Below are positions 7,488 through 16,398 of a DNA stretch of 64,000 nt, piece by piece. The translations under genes and the position numbers were made by a program. Location: positions 322,654 through 386,653 of the forward strand of contig NZ_QJTD01000002.1 in NCBI RefSeq assembly GCF_003217215.1. The letters are read 5' to 3'. The notes beneath the pieces were generated by a model, which worked only from the letters and a program-made list of their open reading frames with translations, ran no database searches and was not told the origin of the DNA. The stretch comes from Winogradskyella epiphytica (GTDB taxonomy: Bacteria; Bacteroidota; Bacteroidia; Flavobacteriales; Flavobacteriaceae). Numbering within the stretch: position 1 is the first letter of the stretch; the number at the start of each line of letters is the position of its first letter.

Positions 7488-9848
7488 ATGAAATCTAAAT
7501 CTGCCAATAACGAATTAAAAGAGCAAATTGAATTAATATTATCCCATTGGGTGTTAATATCATTAAGCTTAATAATTGCCATATTCCTCGCTTACACCTA
7601 TTTAAGATACGAAGACCCTAAATATAATGCGAGTGCTACAATAAAAATAAAAGATGAAAAGCAGTCGCAAAAATTGCCTAATTTAGAAGATATATCAAGT
7701 AAGGGCTTATTTGCCAATGGATCAAACCAAATTCTTGATGAAATTGAGGTGATTAAATCAAGATCCTTAATGACCAATGTCATTAAAAATTTAAATTTAA
7801 ACATTGAGTATTTCGCTCAAGGGCAAATTAAAGAGAAAGAAATTTATAAAAATCCACCTGTTAAACTCAACTTCTTTGCTTCCGACTCTGTAATTCACAC
7901 TGTAGATACAACGCTTTTCATTAAAATTGTATCCCCATCTAAATTCTTAGTGTTTGAAGATGACGGTAAATCCTTAATCGAACGTGATAACGCTTTAGGC
8001 AAAGCTTACAACTTTGGTGATAGACTTAAAACAAGTTTTGGAGATATGATTATAGTGCCTAATATAGGGAGACATGCTCCAGTGATAGGGAGTAATTTAC
8101 GGGTAACTATTGTACCTGTAAGAAAACGGGTAAACTCCTACCAAAGAAAACTTGAAATTTCAACAGAAACCGGCTCGAGTATGGTGAAACTTGATATGCA
8201 AGACAATATACCTGAAAGAGCAATCGATATTTTAAATGAAATAATTAAGGAATATAACAACGATGTCATATTAGACAAAGAATCAGTAATCAAGGTAACC
8301 TCTGATTTTATAAACAATAGACTTCAAGTTGTTTCTAAAGAACTTGAAGAAGTTGATTTTACAGCTGAACAATTACAGAAACAAAATAAACTTACAGCGT
8401 TAGGCTCTCAAGCAAATTTATATTTAGAAAGTGAAAGAGCAACAGAGAATAAAATTAATGCCACGTCTAATACCATACAGCTCATAGATTATTTACGAGA
8501 TGAAATAAAACAGAAAAACAAAAGCTCTGATTTACTACCACCAAATATAATCGAAGATGCAAATATTTCTCAAGTAACCAAAACACATAACGAATTAGTT
8601 GCACAAAGGGATAGATATTTAAAGAATTCTAGTGAGAAAAATCCTATTGTAATCAATCTCAATAATCAAATTGATGCCTTAAAACAAAACTTAGAAAACT
8701 CCCTAAATAATTTAAAAAAATCAAGTGAAATCACTTTAACAAATCTGAACAGAGAAGACGCTAGAATAAGAGGACAACTTTACTCAGCCCCTACCAAACA
8801 AAGACAGTTTAGAGATATAGAGCGCCAACAAGGCATAAAAGAATCACTATACTTATATCTTTTAGAAAAGAGAGAAGAATCCGCCATAAGATTAGGAATG
8901 TTCTCGCCTAACGCTAAAATTATAGATAAAGGTTATTCTTCGTATCGTTCAGTAGCACCTAATGTAATGTTAACTTATTTAGGGGCCATCTTGTTTGGTT
9001 TAGCAATTCCTATTGGATTTATTTATATTAAAAGTCTATTAGATAATAAAATTCACAAGAAGGAAGATTTAGTCAAAATCTTAGATATTCCTTATTTAGG
9101 TGATATCCCAAAAACCAGTAAAAAAGATAAAGTTGTCAAAAAAGTTGATTACTCACCTAAAGCAGAGGCTTTTAGGATTCTACGCTCAAATATTGATTTT
9201 TTACTATCAGATACATCTAATAAGTCCAAAAAACTTTTCGTAACCTCTACGCGAGCACAAGAAGGTAAATCTCATACAAGCACAAATTTAGCTCTATCAA
9301 TATCTTACTCTGAAAAATCTGTACTTTTAATTGAAACAGATATTAGAATGCCGAAAATCATGGAATATATAAATGGAAAAGAAAAATCTCCTAAAGGGTT
9401 AACAGATTATATAGCAGATAAATCTATTAAACCTACAGATATTGTGATTAAAAATAAAGAAAATGAATTCTTAGATATTATTCCTTCAGGCACGATACCT
9501 CCAAATCCTTCAGAGCTATTAATGAGTGATCGCGTTGGTGATCTCTTTAATTATTTTGATGATAAATACGATTATATCATTGTAGACACATCAGCGGTTG
9601 GCCTAGTTAGTGATACCATGTTAATATCAAAATACGCGGACATGTTCATTTATGTGGTTAGCGCAAATAATATTGATAAAAGACAATTGGTTCACGTAGC
9701 CCAGCCATTATGGGAGGAAAATAGGCTGCCGCGAATGACCTTATTATTAAATGGAATTATTTCTGGTAATAAAGGTTATGGCTATGGTTACGGTTATGGC
9801 CATAATCCTACAGCCACTAAAACCTCAATATTTAAAAAAGGTAATTAG
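7488..9848 (+). CDS. Wzc-type chain-length regulator and tyrosine autokinase
   Basis: Inner-membrane co-polymerase with a cytoplasmic BY-kinase, 786 residues. Order: N-terminal helix (LISLSLIIAIFLAYTYL, about 27-45), Wzz domain, long periplasmic coiled coil (about 260-430), GNVR-like segment FRDIERQQGIKESLYLYLL, second helix near 490-510, then the kinase. Walker A is AQEGKSHTSTN near 589, Walker A' reads LLIETDIRMP (Glu for the first Asp) and Walker B reads YIIVDTSAVG (SAV where many homologues have AP or PP). The C-terminus carries the Tyr-Gly cluster GYGYGYGYGHNP, the expected autophosphorylation tail. It directly follows wza. Confidence 0.93.
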   Translation: MKSKSANNELKEQIELILSHWVLISLSLIIAIFLAYTYLRYEDPKYNASATIKIKDEKQSQKLPNLEDISSKGLFANGSNQILDEIEVIKSRSLMTNVIKNLNLNIEYFAQGQIKEKEIYKNPPVKLNFFASDSVIHTVDTTLFIKIVSPSKFLVFEDDGKSLIERDNALGKAYNFGDRLKTSFGDMIIVPNIGRHAPVIGSNLRVTIVPVRKRVNSYQRKLEISTETGSSMVKLDMQDNIPERAIDILNEIIKEYNNDVILDKESVIKVTSDFINNRLQVVSKELEEVDFTAEQLQKQNKLTALGSQANLYLESERATENKINATSNTIQLIDYLRDEIKQKNKSSDLLPPNIIEDANISQVTKTHNELVAQRDRYLKNSSEKNPIVINLNNQIDALKQNLENSLNNLKKSSEITLTNLNREDARIRGQLYSAPTKQRQFRDIERQQGIKESLYLYLLEKREESAIRLGMFSPNAKIIDKGYSSYRSVAPNVMLTYLGAILFGLAIPIGFIYIKSLLDNKIHKKEDLVKILDIPYLGDIPKTSKKDKVVKKVDYSPKAEAFRILRSNIDFLLSDTSNKSKKLFVTSTRAQEGKSHTSTNLALSISYSEKSVLLIETDIRMPKIMEYINGKEKSPKGLTDYIADKSIKPTDIVIKNKENEFLDIIPSGTIPPNPSELLMSDRVGDLFNYFDDKYDYIIVDTSAVGLVSDTMLISKYADMFIYVVSANNIDKRQLVHVAQPLWEENRLPRMTLLLNGIISGNKGYGYGYGYGHNPTATKTSIFKKGN

Positions 9849-9913
9849 CGAATATTATTAAATTCACCTTCGACTTTATTTAAAAATATTAATGATAAAA
9901 ATATAGCATAGAC

Positions 9914-11056
9914 ATGGTATTGATGTTTCATAGTGTTGGATGCGAAAAGGAAAATTGGTATCGTAATTGGCTATCAGTCTCTTTAAATCATTTCGAAACC
10001 TTCTGTAAATTTTTGGTAAAAGAAAATTACGAAACTATTCTGTTAGAAGAATGGTATAGAAATTCATCAAATAAAAAAAATGGACGTGAGAAGAAAGTTG
10101 TTCTGACTTTCGATGATGGTTACTTAGATAATTGGGTATATGTTTATCCTATATTAAAAAAGTACAATTTAAAGGGAACCATATTTGTTAACCCTGAGTT
10201 TATCGAAGATTCACAAGTGGTTAGAAGTAATTTAATCGACGTATGGAAGGGCAAAATTGAAAAGAGCCAATTAGCTCCACTTGGGTTTGTTAATTGGTCA
10301 GAACTAAATGAAATGGATTCATCTGGGGTATTAGATGTTCAATCTCATAGTATGAGCCATAATTTCTATTATCATTCCAATATTCTTAAAGATATTTATA
10401 ATGGACAAGCAAATTATGATTGGCTTGCATGGATTAAGAAACCACATCGAAAACCATACTATATCACTGAAAATCAGAAAGGTTTTATTCCTTTTGGTAC
10501 TCCGATTTTTGAATTTGGGAGAGCCCTAGGTCTTAGACGTTATTTTCCAGATGATGAGTTTGTGAATCAGGCCATACGATTATATGAAACAGACAAAAAT
10601 AATAAAACGGAGCTTTTAGGTAAATTAAACCGTATTCTTCAAGATTATCCTGGTAAATTTGAGTCAGATGAAGATATGGAGAAGAGGTATCGCTATGAAC
10701 TTTTTGAAAGTAAAAAAATATTAGAGAATAAATTTAATAAGAGTGTGGATTTTTTATGTTGGCCAGGAGGTGGATATAATGAACTTAGTGTCAATTTATC
10801 CATTGAGGCTGGGTATAAAGCATCTACAGGAACCCCTAGATACAATCTCACAGAATTGAATAAGAATAAAGATTATAAACGAATTAAACGTTTTCCAATG
10901 GGGTCATTTATCACCACGTCAAAATCACATCACTATGTTAATCGACCTAATTATTTAGTGAGCATGTTTAAATCCCATGAAGGAAGTGCATTACATAAAA
11001 CTATGTACTACGCTCATAAATTAAGTCTAATGATTTTAGAAAAAATTAGAAAATAG
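9914..11056 (+). CDS. Polysaccharide deacetylase family protein (CE4/NodB)
   Basis: Protein of 380 residues with a NodB homology domain. Motif 1 with the catalytic and metal Asp is VLTFDDGYLDNW near residue 62, and the metal-binding His pair is in QSHSMSHN near 140. Family members remove N- or O-acetyl groups from glycans. There is no signal peptide, which suggests cytoplasmic action or export by another route. It has a long insert between motifs 2 and 3, and the Trp/Pro-rich LCWPGGGYNELS near 282 is probably motif 4. It lies 65 bases after wzc on the same strand and ends the polysaccharide locus. It may act on the amino sugar made upstream (inference). Another ATG three codons downstream is possible. 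Confidence 0.85.
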   Translation: MVLMFHSVGCEKENWYRNWLSVSLNHFETFCKFLVKENYETILLEEWYRNSSNKKNGREKKVVLTFDDGYLDNWVYVYPILKKYNLKGTIFVNPEFIEDSQVVRSNLIDVWKGKIEKSQLAPLGFVNWSELNEMDSSGVLDVQSHSMSHNFYYHSNILKDIYNGQANYDWLAWIKKPHRKPYYITENQKGFIPFGTPIFEFGRALGLRRYFPDDEFVNQAIRLYETDKNNKTELLGKLNRILQDYPGKFESDEDMEKRYRYELFESKKILENKFNKSVDFLCWPGGGYNELSVNLSIEAGYKASTGTPRYNLTELNKNKDYKRIKRFPMGSFITTSKSHHYVNRPNYLVSMFKSHEGSALHKTMYYAHKLSLMILEKIRK

Positions 11057-11065
11057 AGGGTGTCT

Positions 11066-12244
11066 TTACAACTTACGTCTCTTCCTTTCTTTTTTAAGCA
11101 ATGTCAATTCTCTACTGGTTTGCCCTGCGACTGAAGTATTCTCCTCTGCCCTTCTAATTAAATAAGGCATAACGTCTTTGACCGGACCAAAAGGAATATA
11201 TTTAGCTACGTTGTAACCTTCAGCTGCTAAATTAAAACTAATATGATCGCTCATTCCATACAACTGACCAAACCAAACATTATTATCTTTCTTATCTACA
11301 CCATGAGTTTTCATAAGCTCCATAGCCAAATAACAGCTTTCTTCATTATGTGTACCAATAAATACGGAAATGTCTTTTAAATTTTCAAGAATATAATTAA
11401 GAGCATTATTGAAATTATCATCAGTAGCTTTTTTATTATCACAGATTGGCGATTTATAATTATTCTCCAGTGCTCTTTCTCGTTCCTTCTCCATATATGC
11501 ACCGCGAACAATTTTCATACCTACTTTAAAACCACCTTCCTTTGCACGCTTATGTAATTGTTTTAAATAATCAAAACGATCCCAACGATACAGCTGCAGT
11601 GTATTATACACAATAGTCACATCTTTGTTATATCGACGCATCATTTCCTCCACTAAATCATCCGCTGCATCTTGCATCCAACTCTCTTCAGCATCGATTA
11701 ACACTTCAACATCTTTTTCTTTGGCTAATTTACAGACCGCATCAAACCTACCTACTATTCTTTCCCATTCTGCCTTTTCAGATTCGTTTAGCTTAATACC
11801 TTCCGTTTTTTTTCTATACAATAAAAACCTACCAAATCCCGATGGCTTAAAGACCACAATAGGCATTGCTTCTCTATCTTCACAGAATTGGATGATTTTT
11901 AAAATTTTCTCCAGAGCATTATCAAATTGATTTTCTACAGATTTCCCTTCTACAGAATAATCCAAAACAGAACTAACTCCTTCTGTATAAAGCTTATCAA
12001 TAACTGGCAAACAATCTTCCTCACTTACACCACCACAAAAGTGATCAAAAACCGTAGCACGAATCAACTTTTCGACCGGTAAATGTGCTTTTAAAGCAAA
12101 ATTAGTTACAGCGGTTCCAATCCTAACTAAAGGTTCAGATGAAATTAATTTAAATAAAAAGTAAGCACGTTCTAGCTCAGAATCAGACTTTAAGATAAAA
12201 GCTGTCCGTGTATTTTCAAAGAGTGAGCGATCAATCATTATCAA
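11066..12244 (-). CDS. Proline dehydrogenase (monofunctional)
   Basis: FAD-dependent oxidation of proline to pyrroline-5-carboxylate, 392 residues, at the inner face of the membrane. The PutA PRODH-type TIM barrel is shown by KVGMKIVRGAYMEKERERA near 245-263, by the GTHNEES segment near 295, and by the C-terminal substrate-binding Arg pair in PYLIRRAEENTSV near 362. There is no fused P5C dehydrogenase, which is usual in flavobacteria. The gene ends ten bases from the deacetylase stop on the opposite strand. It has its own promoter-like element just before the start and is divergent from aroB. Confidence 0.93.
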   Translation of the reverse strand: MIMIDRSLFENTRTAFILKSDSELERAYFLFKLISSEPLVRIGTAVTNFALKAHLPVEKLIRATVFDHFCGGVSEEDCLPVIDKLYTEGVSSVLDYSVEGKSVENQFDNALEKILKIIQFCEDREAMPIVVFKPSGFGRFLLYRKKTEGIKLNESEKAEWERIVGRFDAVCKLAKEKDVEVLIDAEESWMQDAADDLVEEMMRRYNKDVTIVYNTLQLYRWDRFDYLKQLHKRAKEGGFKVGMKIVRGAYMEKERERALENNYKSPICDNKKATDDNFNNALNYILENLKDISVFIGTHNEESCYLAMELMKTHGVDKKDNNVWFGQLYGMSDHISFNLAAEGYNVAKYIPFGPVKDVMPYLIRRAEENTSVAGQTSRELTLLKKERKRRKL

Positions 12245-12257
12245 TGGGTTATTTTTG

Positions 12258-12265
12258 CAAATATA
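12258..12265 (-). promoter_or_regulatory. Putative -7 element of the proline dehydrogenase gene
   Basis: Minus strand TATATTTG, an exact TAnnTTTG match that ends 13 bases before the start codon, so the leader would be very short. No -33 element was evident. Confidence 0.5.
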
Positions 12266-12334
12266 TTTATTATAAGGTTTACTTTTTTCTAAAAAAAGAA
12301 ACTATTTTCACAGTTCAATATTAGTCAATTTACG

Positions 12335-13405
12335 ATGAAAGCAATTCGCACAAATAACACCAATATATTTTTTAATTCTGACGTATATTCAGAGTTAAAT
12401 CAATTTATTCAAGAAAAACAGCCTTCTATCATTTTTATCTTAGTCGATACTAATACTCACGACTATTGCTTACCACAATTTCAGCAACGTTTAGAATCTG
12501 GAGACATTCCAATTGAAGTTATGGAAATGCCAGATGGCGAAGAACATAAAACCTTAGATATTTGCATAGGCGTTTGGGAAGCTCTATCGGAATATAATGC
12601 AGACCGTCAAAGTATTCTTATAAACCTAGGAGGAGGCGTAGTAACAGATTTAGGTGGGTTTGTAGCTAGCACCTTTATGCGTGGCATTACCTATATTAAC
12701 ATCCCAACATCCTTACTTGCTATGGTTGACGCATCTGTTGGAGGAAAAACAGGTATTGACTTGGGCGGTTTAAAAAATCAAGTCGGAGTTATAAATGAAG
12801 GAGCTATGGTAGGTATTGATACTTCATTCTTAGATTCATTACCAAGAAACGAAATGGTTTCTGGTTTTGCTGAAATGCTAAAACACGGATTAATATCCGA
12901 CAAGAACTACTGGTACACTTTAACTCATTTAGAACAATTAGATCTATCGGATTTAGATCAATTAATTTACGACTCTATTGTTATTAAAAACAACGTAGTT
13001 ACTAAAGATCCGAAAGAAAAAGGTTTACGAAAAATTCTAAATTTCGGACATACATTAGGTCATGCTATTGAAAGTTATTTCTTGGAAAATGGGGATAAAA
13101 CACCTTTACTACACGGAGAAGCGATTGCTATTGGTATGATTCTAGAAACCTATTTATCTACCAAAGTTTGCGGCCTTAGTCATGAAGCTTTAGAAGAAAT
13201 TAACAGCGGAATTTTAAAAACTTTCTCTAAAGTTGAAATCACTAAAGAAGATCAGAAATATATTATGGACCTTTTGAGATATGACAAAAAAAATAGTCAT
13301 AGTGTTATAAAATTTGTTCTCCTCGAAGCCATTGGCCAACCAAAAATTGATTGTGTTGTAACGAATGAACAGATCCTTGAAGCCTTTGACTATTATTCAA
13401 ATTAA
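12335..13405 (+). CDS. aroB: 3-dehydroquinate synthase
   Basis: Second step of the shikimate pathway: converts DAHP to 3-dehydroquinate with NAD and a divalent metal. The 356 residues match the family length. Visible motifs are MPDGEEHKTLD, the NAD-binding LGGGVVTDLGGFVA, PTSLLAMVDASVGGKTGID, and the metal ligands in EMLKHG, NFGHTLGHAIE and LLHGEAIAIGM. It is a single gene divergent from proline dehydrogenase, and its end overlaps the convergent DinB gene by four bases. No exact promoter match was seen in the 90-base upstream gap. Confidence 0.96.
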   Translation: MKAIRTNNTNIFFNSDVYSELNQFIQEKQPSIIFILVDTNTHDYCLPQFQQRLESGDIPIEVMEMPDGEEHKTLDICIGVWEALSEYNADRQSILINLGGGVVTDLGGFVASTFMRGITYINIPTSLLAMVDASVGGKTGIDLGGLKNQVGVINEGAMVGIDTSFLDSLPRNEMVSGFAEMLKHGLISDKNYWYTLTHLEQLDLSDLDQLIYDSIVIKNNVVTKDPKEKGLRKILNFGHTLGHAIESYFLENGDKTPLLHGEAIAIGMILETYLSTKVCGLSHEALEEINSGILKTFSKVEITKEDQKYIMDLLRYDKKNSHSVIKFVLLEAIGQPKIDCVVTNEQILEAFDYYSN

Positions 13406-13914
13406 AGATAACGCTCTTCTATAATTTGAATATGATGATTTTCATGACCAACAATCATATAACCTAACGCTCGTACGGAAAAAGGACAACCACTAGCCTC
13501 TCCTATTTCCAATAAGGCTGATGAGCTAAATCCTTGAAATAATGTTATTGTTGAGTGTCTCATCGATTGATATTCATCTAGTAAATCTTCCATAGTTCTA
13601 TTATTTGCAAAGCCATTACTTACATAATTGTCTTGTTCAAACCCAACCATTGGGGTTTTATCACGTCTAGCGATTCGTAATGCTCGATAAGCAAAAATTC
13701 TTTCGGTATCTATAGTATGTAGTAAAATATCTTTAATAGTCCATTTACCCATAGCGTAAGCATAATTGTGTTTTTCATATGGAATGGATGAATAAAAAGA
13801 CATCATTTTATCTAAATTTAACAACAATCCTTCCACTATGCTGGACTTTGAATATCCTTTTTCAATATAAATTTGATAATAAAAATCATATTCCGTGGGT
13901 TTTATCGAATTCAT
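13402..13914 (-). CDS. DinB family protein
   Basis: Four-helix-bundle DinB/YfiT-like protein of 170 residues. The three metal-binding His positions are recognisable: ILLHTIDTERIF near residue 67 and the C-terminal GHENHHIQII near 153-158. Family members are metal-dependent enzymes or thiol-related transferases; the substrate is not known. The product appears soluble. It converges on aroB with a four-base overlap, and the terminator of the upstream lrp-type gene lies just before its start, so it probably has its own promoter. Confidence 0.85.
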   Translation of the reverse strand: MNSIKPTEYDFYYQIYIEKGYSKSSIVEGLLLNLDKMMSFYSSIPYEKHNYAYAMGKWTIKDILLHTIDTERIFAYRALRIARRDKTPMVGFEQDNYVSNGFANNRTMEDLLDEYQSMRHSTITLFQGFSSSALLEIGEASGCPFSVRALGYMIVGHENHHIQIIEERYL

Positions 13915-13931
13915 AATTTACATATTTAAAT

Positions 13932-13966
13932 AAAAAAAGCCCGTAGTAATTTACTAAGGGCTTTTT
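13932..13966 (-). terminator. Rho-independent terminator of the Lrp-type gene
   Basis: AAAAAGCCC and GGGCTTTTT arms enclose TAGTAA/TTACTA, giving a nearly perfect hairpin. On the minus strand a run of seven T follows the stem. It lies 21 bases after the regulator's stop. Confidence 0.85.
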
Positions 13967-13986
13967 CAAATTTTATATCGACTTGA

Positions 13987-14466
13987 TTATAACTCATTAA
14001 AAATGGTGTGCATTAATCGTTTTTTATCATTTAGACTTTCCTCTAAAGAAATCATAGTCTCCGTTCTGTACACGCCGTCTATATCATCTAACATGAAGAT
14101 GATATCTTTAGCATGCATAGTATCCTTTGCTCTGATCTTACAAAAGATATTAAATTTACCTGTAGTGATATGCGCCACAGTAACGTATGGAATTTGATTG
14201 ATTCGCTCTAATACAAATTTAGTTTGAGACGTGTTTTGAAGGAATACACCAACATAAGCTATAAACGAGTAATCTAACTTCTGATAATCTAAAGTTAGAG
14301 ACGACCCCTTTATTATTCCCGCTTCCTCCATTTTCTTTACGCGGACGTGAACTGTACCTGCAGAAATCAGTAATTTTTTAGCAATATCCGTGAATGGAAT
14401 TCGCGTATTATCAATAAGCATATCAAGTATTTGGTGATCAACTTCATCCAATTTAAACTTTGCCAT
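13987..14466 (-). CDS. Lrp/AsnC family transcriptional regulator
   Basis: DNA-binding regulator of 159 residues. An N-terminal winged helix-turn-helix (LDEVDHQILDMLIDNTRIPF, then AKKLLISAGTVHVRVKKMEEAGII) covers about residues 6-60, followed by a RAM ligand-binding/oligomerisation domain (VAHITTGKFNIFCKIRAKD). These proteins usually sense amino acids and form octamers. It lies between a DinB gene and an M14 carboxypeptidase gene on the same strand, 74 bases from the latter, and has its own promoter-like element and terminator. Targets cannot be told. Confidence 0.92.
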   Translation of the reverse strand: MAKFKLDEVDHQILDMLIDNTRIPFTDIAKKLLISAGTVHVRVKKMEEAGIIKGSSLTLDYQKLDYSFIAYVGVFLQNTSQTKFVLERINQIPYVTVAHITTGKFNIFCKIRAKDTMHAKDIIFMLDDIDGVYRTETMISLEESLNDKKRLMHTIFNEL

Positions 14467-14491
14467 AATTATATTATCTTTAGATTAAATG

Positions 14492-14499
14492 CAAAAATA
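14492..14499 (-). promoter_or_regulatory. Putative -7 element of the Lrp-type gene
   Basis: Minus strand TATTTTTG, an exact TAnnTTTG match that begins 26 bases upstream of the start codon. It lies in the 74-base gap after the M14 gene, so the regulator can be transcribed alone. Confidence 0.5.
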
Positions 14500-14540
14500 A
14501 AACAATTTCACTAACAATTATGCATTATAAGTTAAACCTT

Positions 14541-15686
14541 TTAAGGTTTTAGTGAGATTCTTTCATTATTTATCATTACGAAATCGTTTTCGTAACCTTC
14601 CTTCAATTCTAAATTTTCGCAAGTTACTACCAAACCAGCTTTGGCATTAATTTCTCTATGCCCAAATTTCATATCTAGTATAGATATCTTTTCAACTCTA
14701 GGAACGAATTTTATTTCACCATCTATTAATGATTCCTGATATTGTATAGCAATATCCATTATATCATTTTCCGCCTCTGATAGCTTTGCATTCCTTATTA
14801 TAATATCGTAAAAACATTTAGTGTTTTCTGGAATTTGAAAATAAGCTTCATATGCTATTTCAGAAACTCCAGTTGCTATGACATGTAATCCTTTAATAAT
14901 GGCGATAAACATCAATCGTCGTACTTCCTCTCTTTTATAATCTTGATGGAAATGTCCCGCTTCATACAATAAAGTTGGAACACCAAAATTTTGGAATGTA
15001 TCACCTACACAATTCAAATTAAATCCATCATCGTACCGACCTACACCATTCGGAATTTCCTTTTGAAGCAATTCGTTTACAACAGCTATAATTGACATAG
15101 CCACCTTCCTATTTGGTGTTAACCAGCGATTAGCATCTTGCGAAGGAGATAAAAACGATAATGAAGCAACCTTACCCATTTCTCCAGCTCCAAATATGGT
15201 ACGTTGCCCATGAAGATTAAAACAGAAATCTGGTTTAAAATCGTTGTATACGCTTCTTAGTACTTTACTTTCTGGTTGGGATAAATCTTGTGCGTCTCTA
15301 TTTAAGTCGACTTGATTAGCATTCAATCGTGTATACAATTCCGCACCGTCAGGGTTTAATATTGGAATAACAACTAATGTGCACTGATTTAAAATTGCAT
15401 TAGATATTTCATTATCAATTTCAAATAAATTAAAACAATCCAAAAGCGCTTTTGTGGAAGTCGATTCATTTCCGTGCATTTGAGACCATAGTAAAATTTT
15501 TATGGGACCATGACCAAATTTCAAACTATATATAGGTCGGTTTTCAACAGAATATCCTTTTATAGATATTTTCGATTTCGATAGATCCTCCAGTGATTTT
15601 TCAATATCAGAATTGGTAATATACCGACCAAATAAGTCAGCTGTTTTTACTTTAAAAAACAGACTATTTAAAAGCTCTAAATTCAT
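14541..15686 (-). CDS. M14 family zinc carboxypeptidase
   Basis: Zinc metallopeptidase of the M14 fold, 381 residues. Zinc ligands are His71 and Glu74 in SQMHGNES and His159 in FNLHGQR. The family segment VDLNRDAQD is near 126, and the probable catalytic Glu is in LLYEAGHFH. There is no clear signal peptide, so it may act in the cytoplasm on peptides or peptidoglycan fragments (inference). The C-terminal 90 residues are a variable beta domain. An exact promoter element lies just before the start, within a palindrome that also occurs before the divergent XRE regulator gene. Confidence 0.88.
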   Translation of the reverse strand: MNLELLNSLFFKVKTADLFGRYITNSDIEKSLEDLSKSKISIKGYSVENRPIYSLKFGHGPIKILLWSQMHGNESTSTKALLDCFNLFEIDNEISNAILNQCTLVVIPILNPDGAELYTRLNANQVDLNRDAQDLSQPESKVLRSVYNDFKPDFCFNLHGQRTIFGAGEMGKVASLSFLSPSQDANRWLTPNRKVAMSIIAVVNELLQKEIPNGVGRYDDGFNLNCVGDTFQNFGVPTLLYEAGHFHQDYKREEVRRLMFIAIIKGLHVIATGVSEIAYEAYFQIPENTKCFYDIIIRNAKLSEAENDIMDIAIQYQESLIDGEIKFVPRVEKISILDMKFGHREINAKAGLVVTCENLELKEGYENDFVMINNERISLKP

Positions 15687-15702
15687 ATAACAAATTTACA
15701 AG

Positions 15703-15739
15703 TTACAAATGTAATCATTTGATATTTTACATTTGTAAA
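15703..15739. promoter_or_regulatory. Two palindromic operator-like sites at the M14 promoter
   Basis: TTACAAATGTAA (15703-15714) and TTTACATTTGTAAA (15726-15739) are palindromes of the form TTTACA-N2-TGTAAA with centres 24 bases apart. The first contains the minus-strand -7 element TACATTTG (15706-15713) of the M14 gene, which would give a leader of about 14 bases. A third related site lies at 15949-15962 before the XRE gene. Confidence 0.45.
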
Positions 15740-15948
15740 CAACTAAACCCACCCCCTTTGTTACAATCTTAAACACACAACTGCTCACTCTCAATTTATT
15801 ATTTGATACAGATTGAAAATAATTCAATGAACATCATTTTGAATAGTTTTTAATTTGATTATCAGTAATATTAACTTTTTTATCAAACTAATACTTTAAC
15901 TAATATCATGGATTTATTGTTTTTGTTCTTATTATAAGCACACAATTG
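15740..15948. other. Intergenic region without a gene
   Basis: AT-rich sequence between the operator-like sites of the M14 gene and the XRE promoter. I see no coding frame, hairpin terminator or RNA gene in it. Confidence 0.5.
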
Positions 15949-15962
15949 TTTACATTTGTGAC
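15949..15962 (+). promoter_or_regulatory. XRE promoter with imperfect operator-like palindrome
   Basis: TTTACATTTGTGAC contains the exact -7 match TACATTTG (15951-15958) for the plus-strand XRE gene. Its left half equals the TTTACA half-site of the two palindromes at 15703-15739, while the right half has two differences. Confidence 0.5.
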
Positions 15963-15989
15963 GATAAGCAAGAAAATATAAAGTTTACA

Positions 15990-16358
15990 ATGATAAACTC
16001 AGTAGAATTTACTAAACGACTTCAAAAAGTGATAGATCACTATGGCGAAACAGCTTCTAGTTTTGCTGAAAAAATTGGCGTGCAGCGCTCTAGTATTTCT
16101 CATATTTTAAGCGGTAGAAACAAACCTAGTTTAGACTTCGTCATGAAGGTTCTTCACGCTTATCCAGAAGTTGAATTATATTGGTTGATGAATGGCAAAG
16201 GAAGTTTTCCACAGATATCCAAAATTTCAGAATCACCAAATTCAAATACCACAGCCCCTCCCCAAAACCAACAGCTTTCAAATTCAGAATCTGACGCCGA
16301 TATTGAAAAAATTGTCATCTTCTATAAAGACGGTACTTTTAAGAGCTATAAGCCTTAA
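15990..16358 (+). CDS. XRE family helix-turn-helix transcriptional regulator
   Basis: Small DNA-binding protein of 122 residues. A helix-turn-helix of the Cro/C1 type covers about residues 5-65 (FAEKIGVQRSSISHILSGRNKPS). A Ser/Asn/Gln/Pro-rich linker covers about 73-100, and the end is a short charged strand (KIVIFYKDGTFKSY). There is no peptidase or sensor domain. Candidate operators lie in its own promoter and at the divergent M14 gene, suggesting autoregulation (inference). The next gene starts 40 bases downstream with its own promoter element. Confidence 0.88.
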   Translation: MINSVEFTKRLQKVIDHYGETASSFAEKIGVQRSSISHILSGRNKPSLDFVMKVLHAYPEVELYWLMNGKGSFPQISKISESPNSNTTAPPQNQQLSNSESDADIEKIVIFYKDGTFKSYKP

Positions 16359-16377
16359 TATTAATTGCACTATTTAC

Positions 16378-16385
16378 TACCTTTG
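16378..16385 (+). promoter_or_regulatory. Putative -7 element of the small lipoprotein gene
   Basis: TACCTTTG, an exact TAnnTTTG match, lies 13 bases before the ATG at 16399 and so gives a very short leader. Confidence 0.5.
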
Positions 16386-16398
16386 CAAAAAGATTACT

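Noticed and set aside
9770..9808. Short GGTTATGGC-type tandem repeat at the end of wzc as a mobile or phase-variable repeat
   Set aside because: It encodes the expected Tyr-Gly autophosphorylation tail; the repeat unit keeps frame and varies at wobble positions, so a slippage switch is not supported.
11625..11930. 101-codon plus-strand frame inside the proline dehydrogenase gene
   Set aside because: Antisense shadow with Ser-rich low-information sequence.
16192..16398. Longer upstream start for the small lipoprotein gene
   Set aside because: The extension overlaps the XRE gene and would bury the lipoprotein signal; the ATG at 16399 gives a proper lipobox and follows a -7 element.
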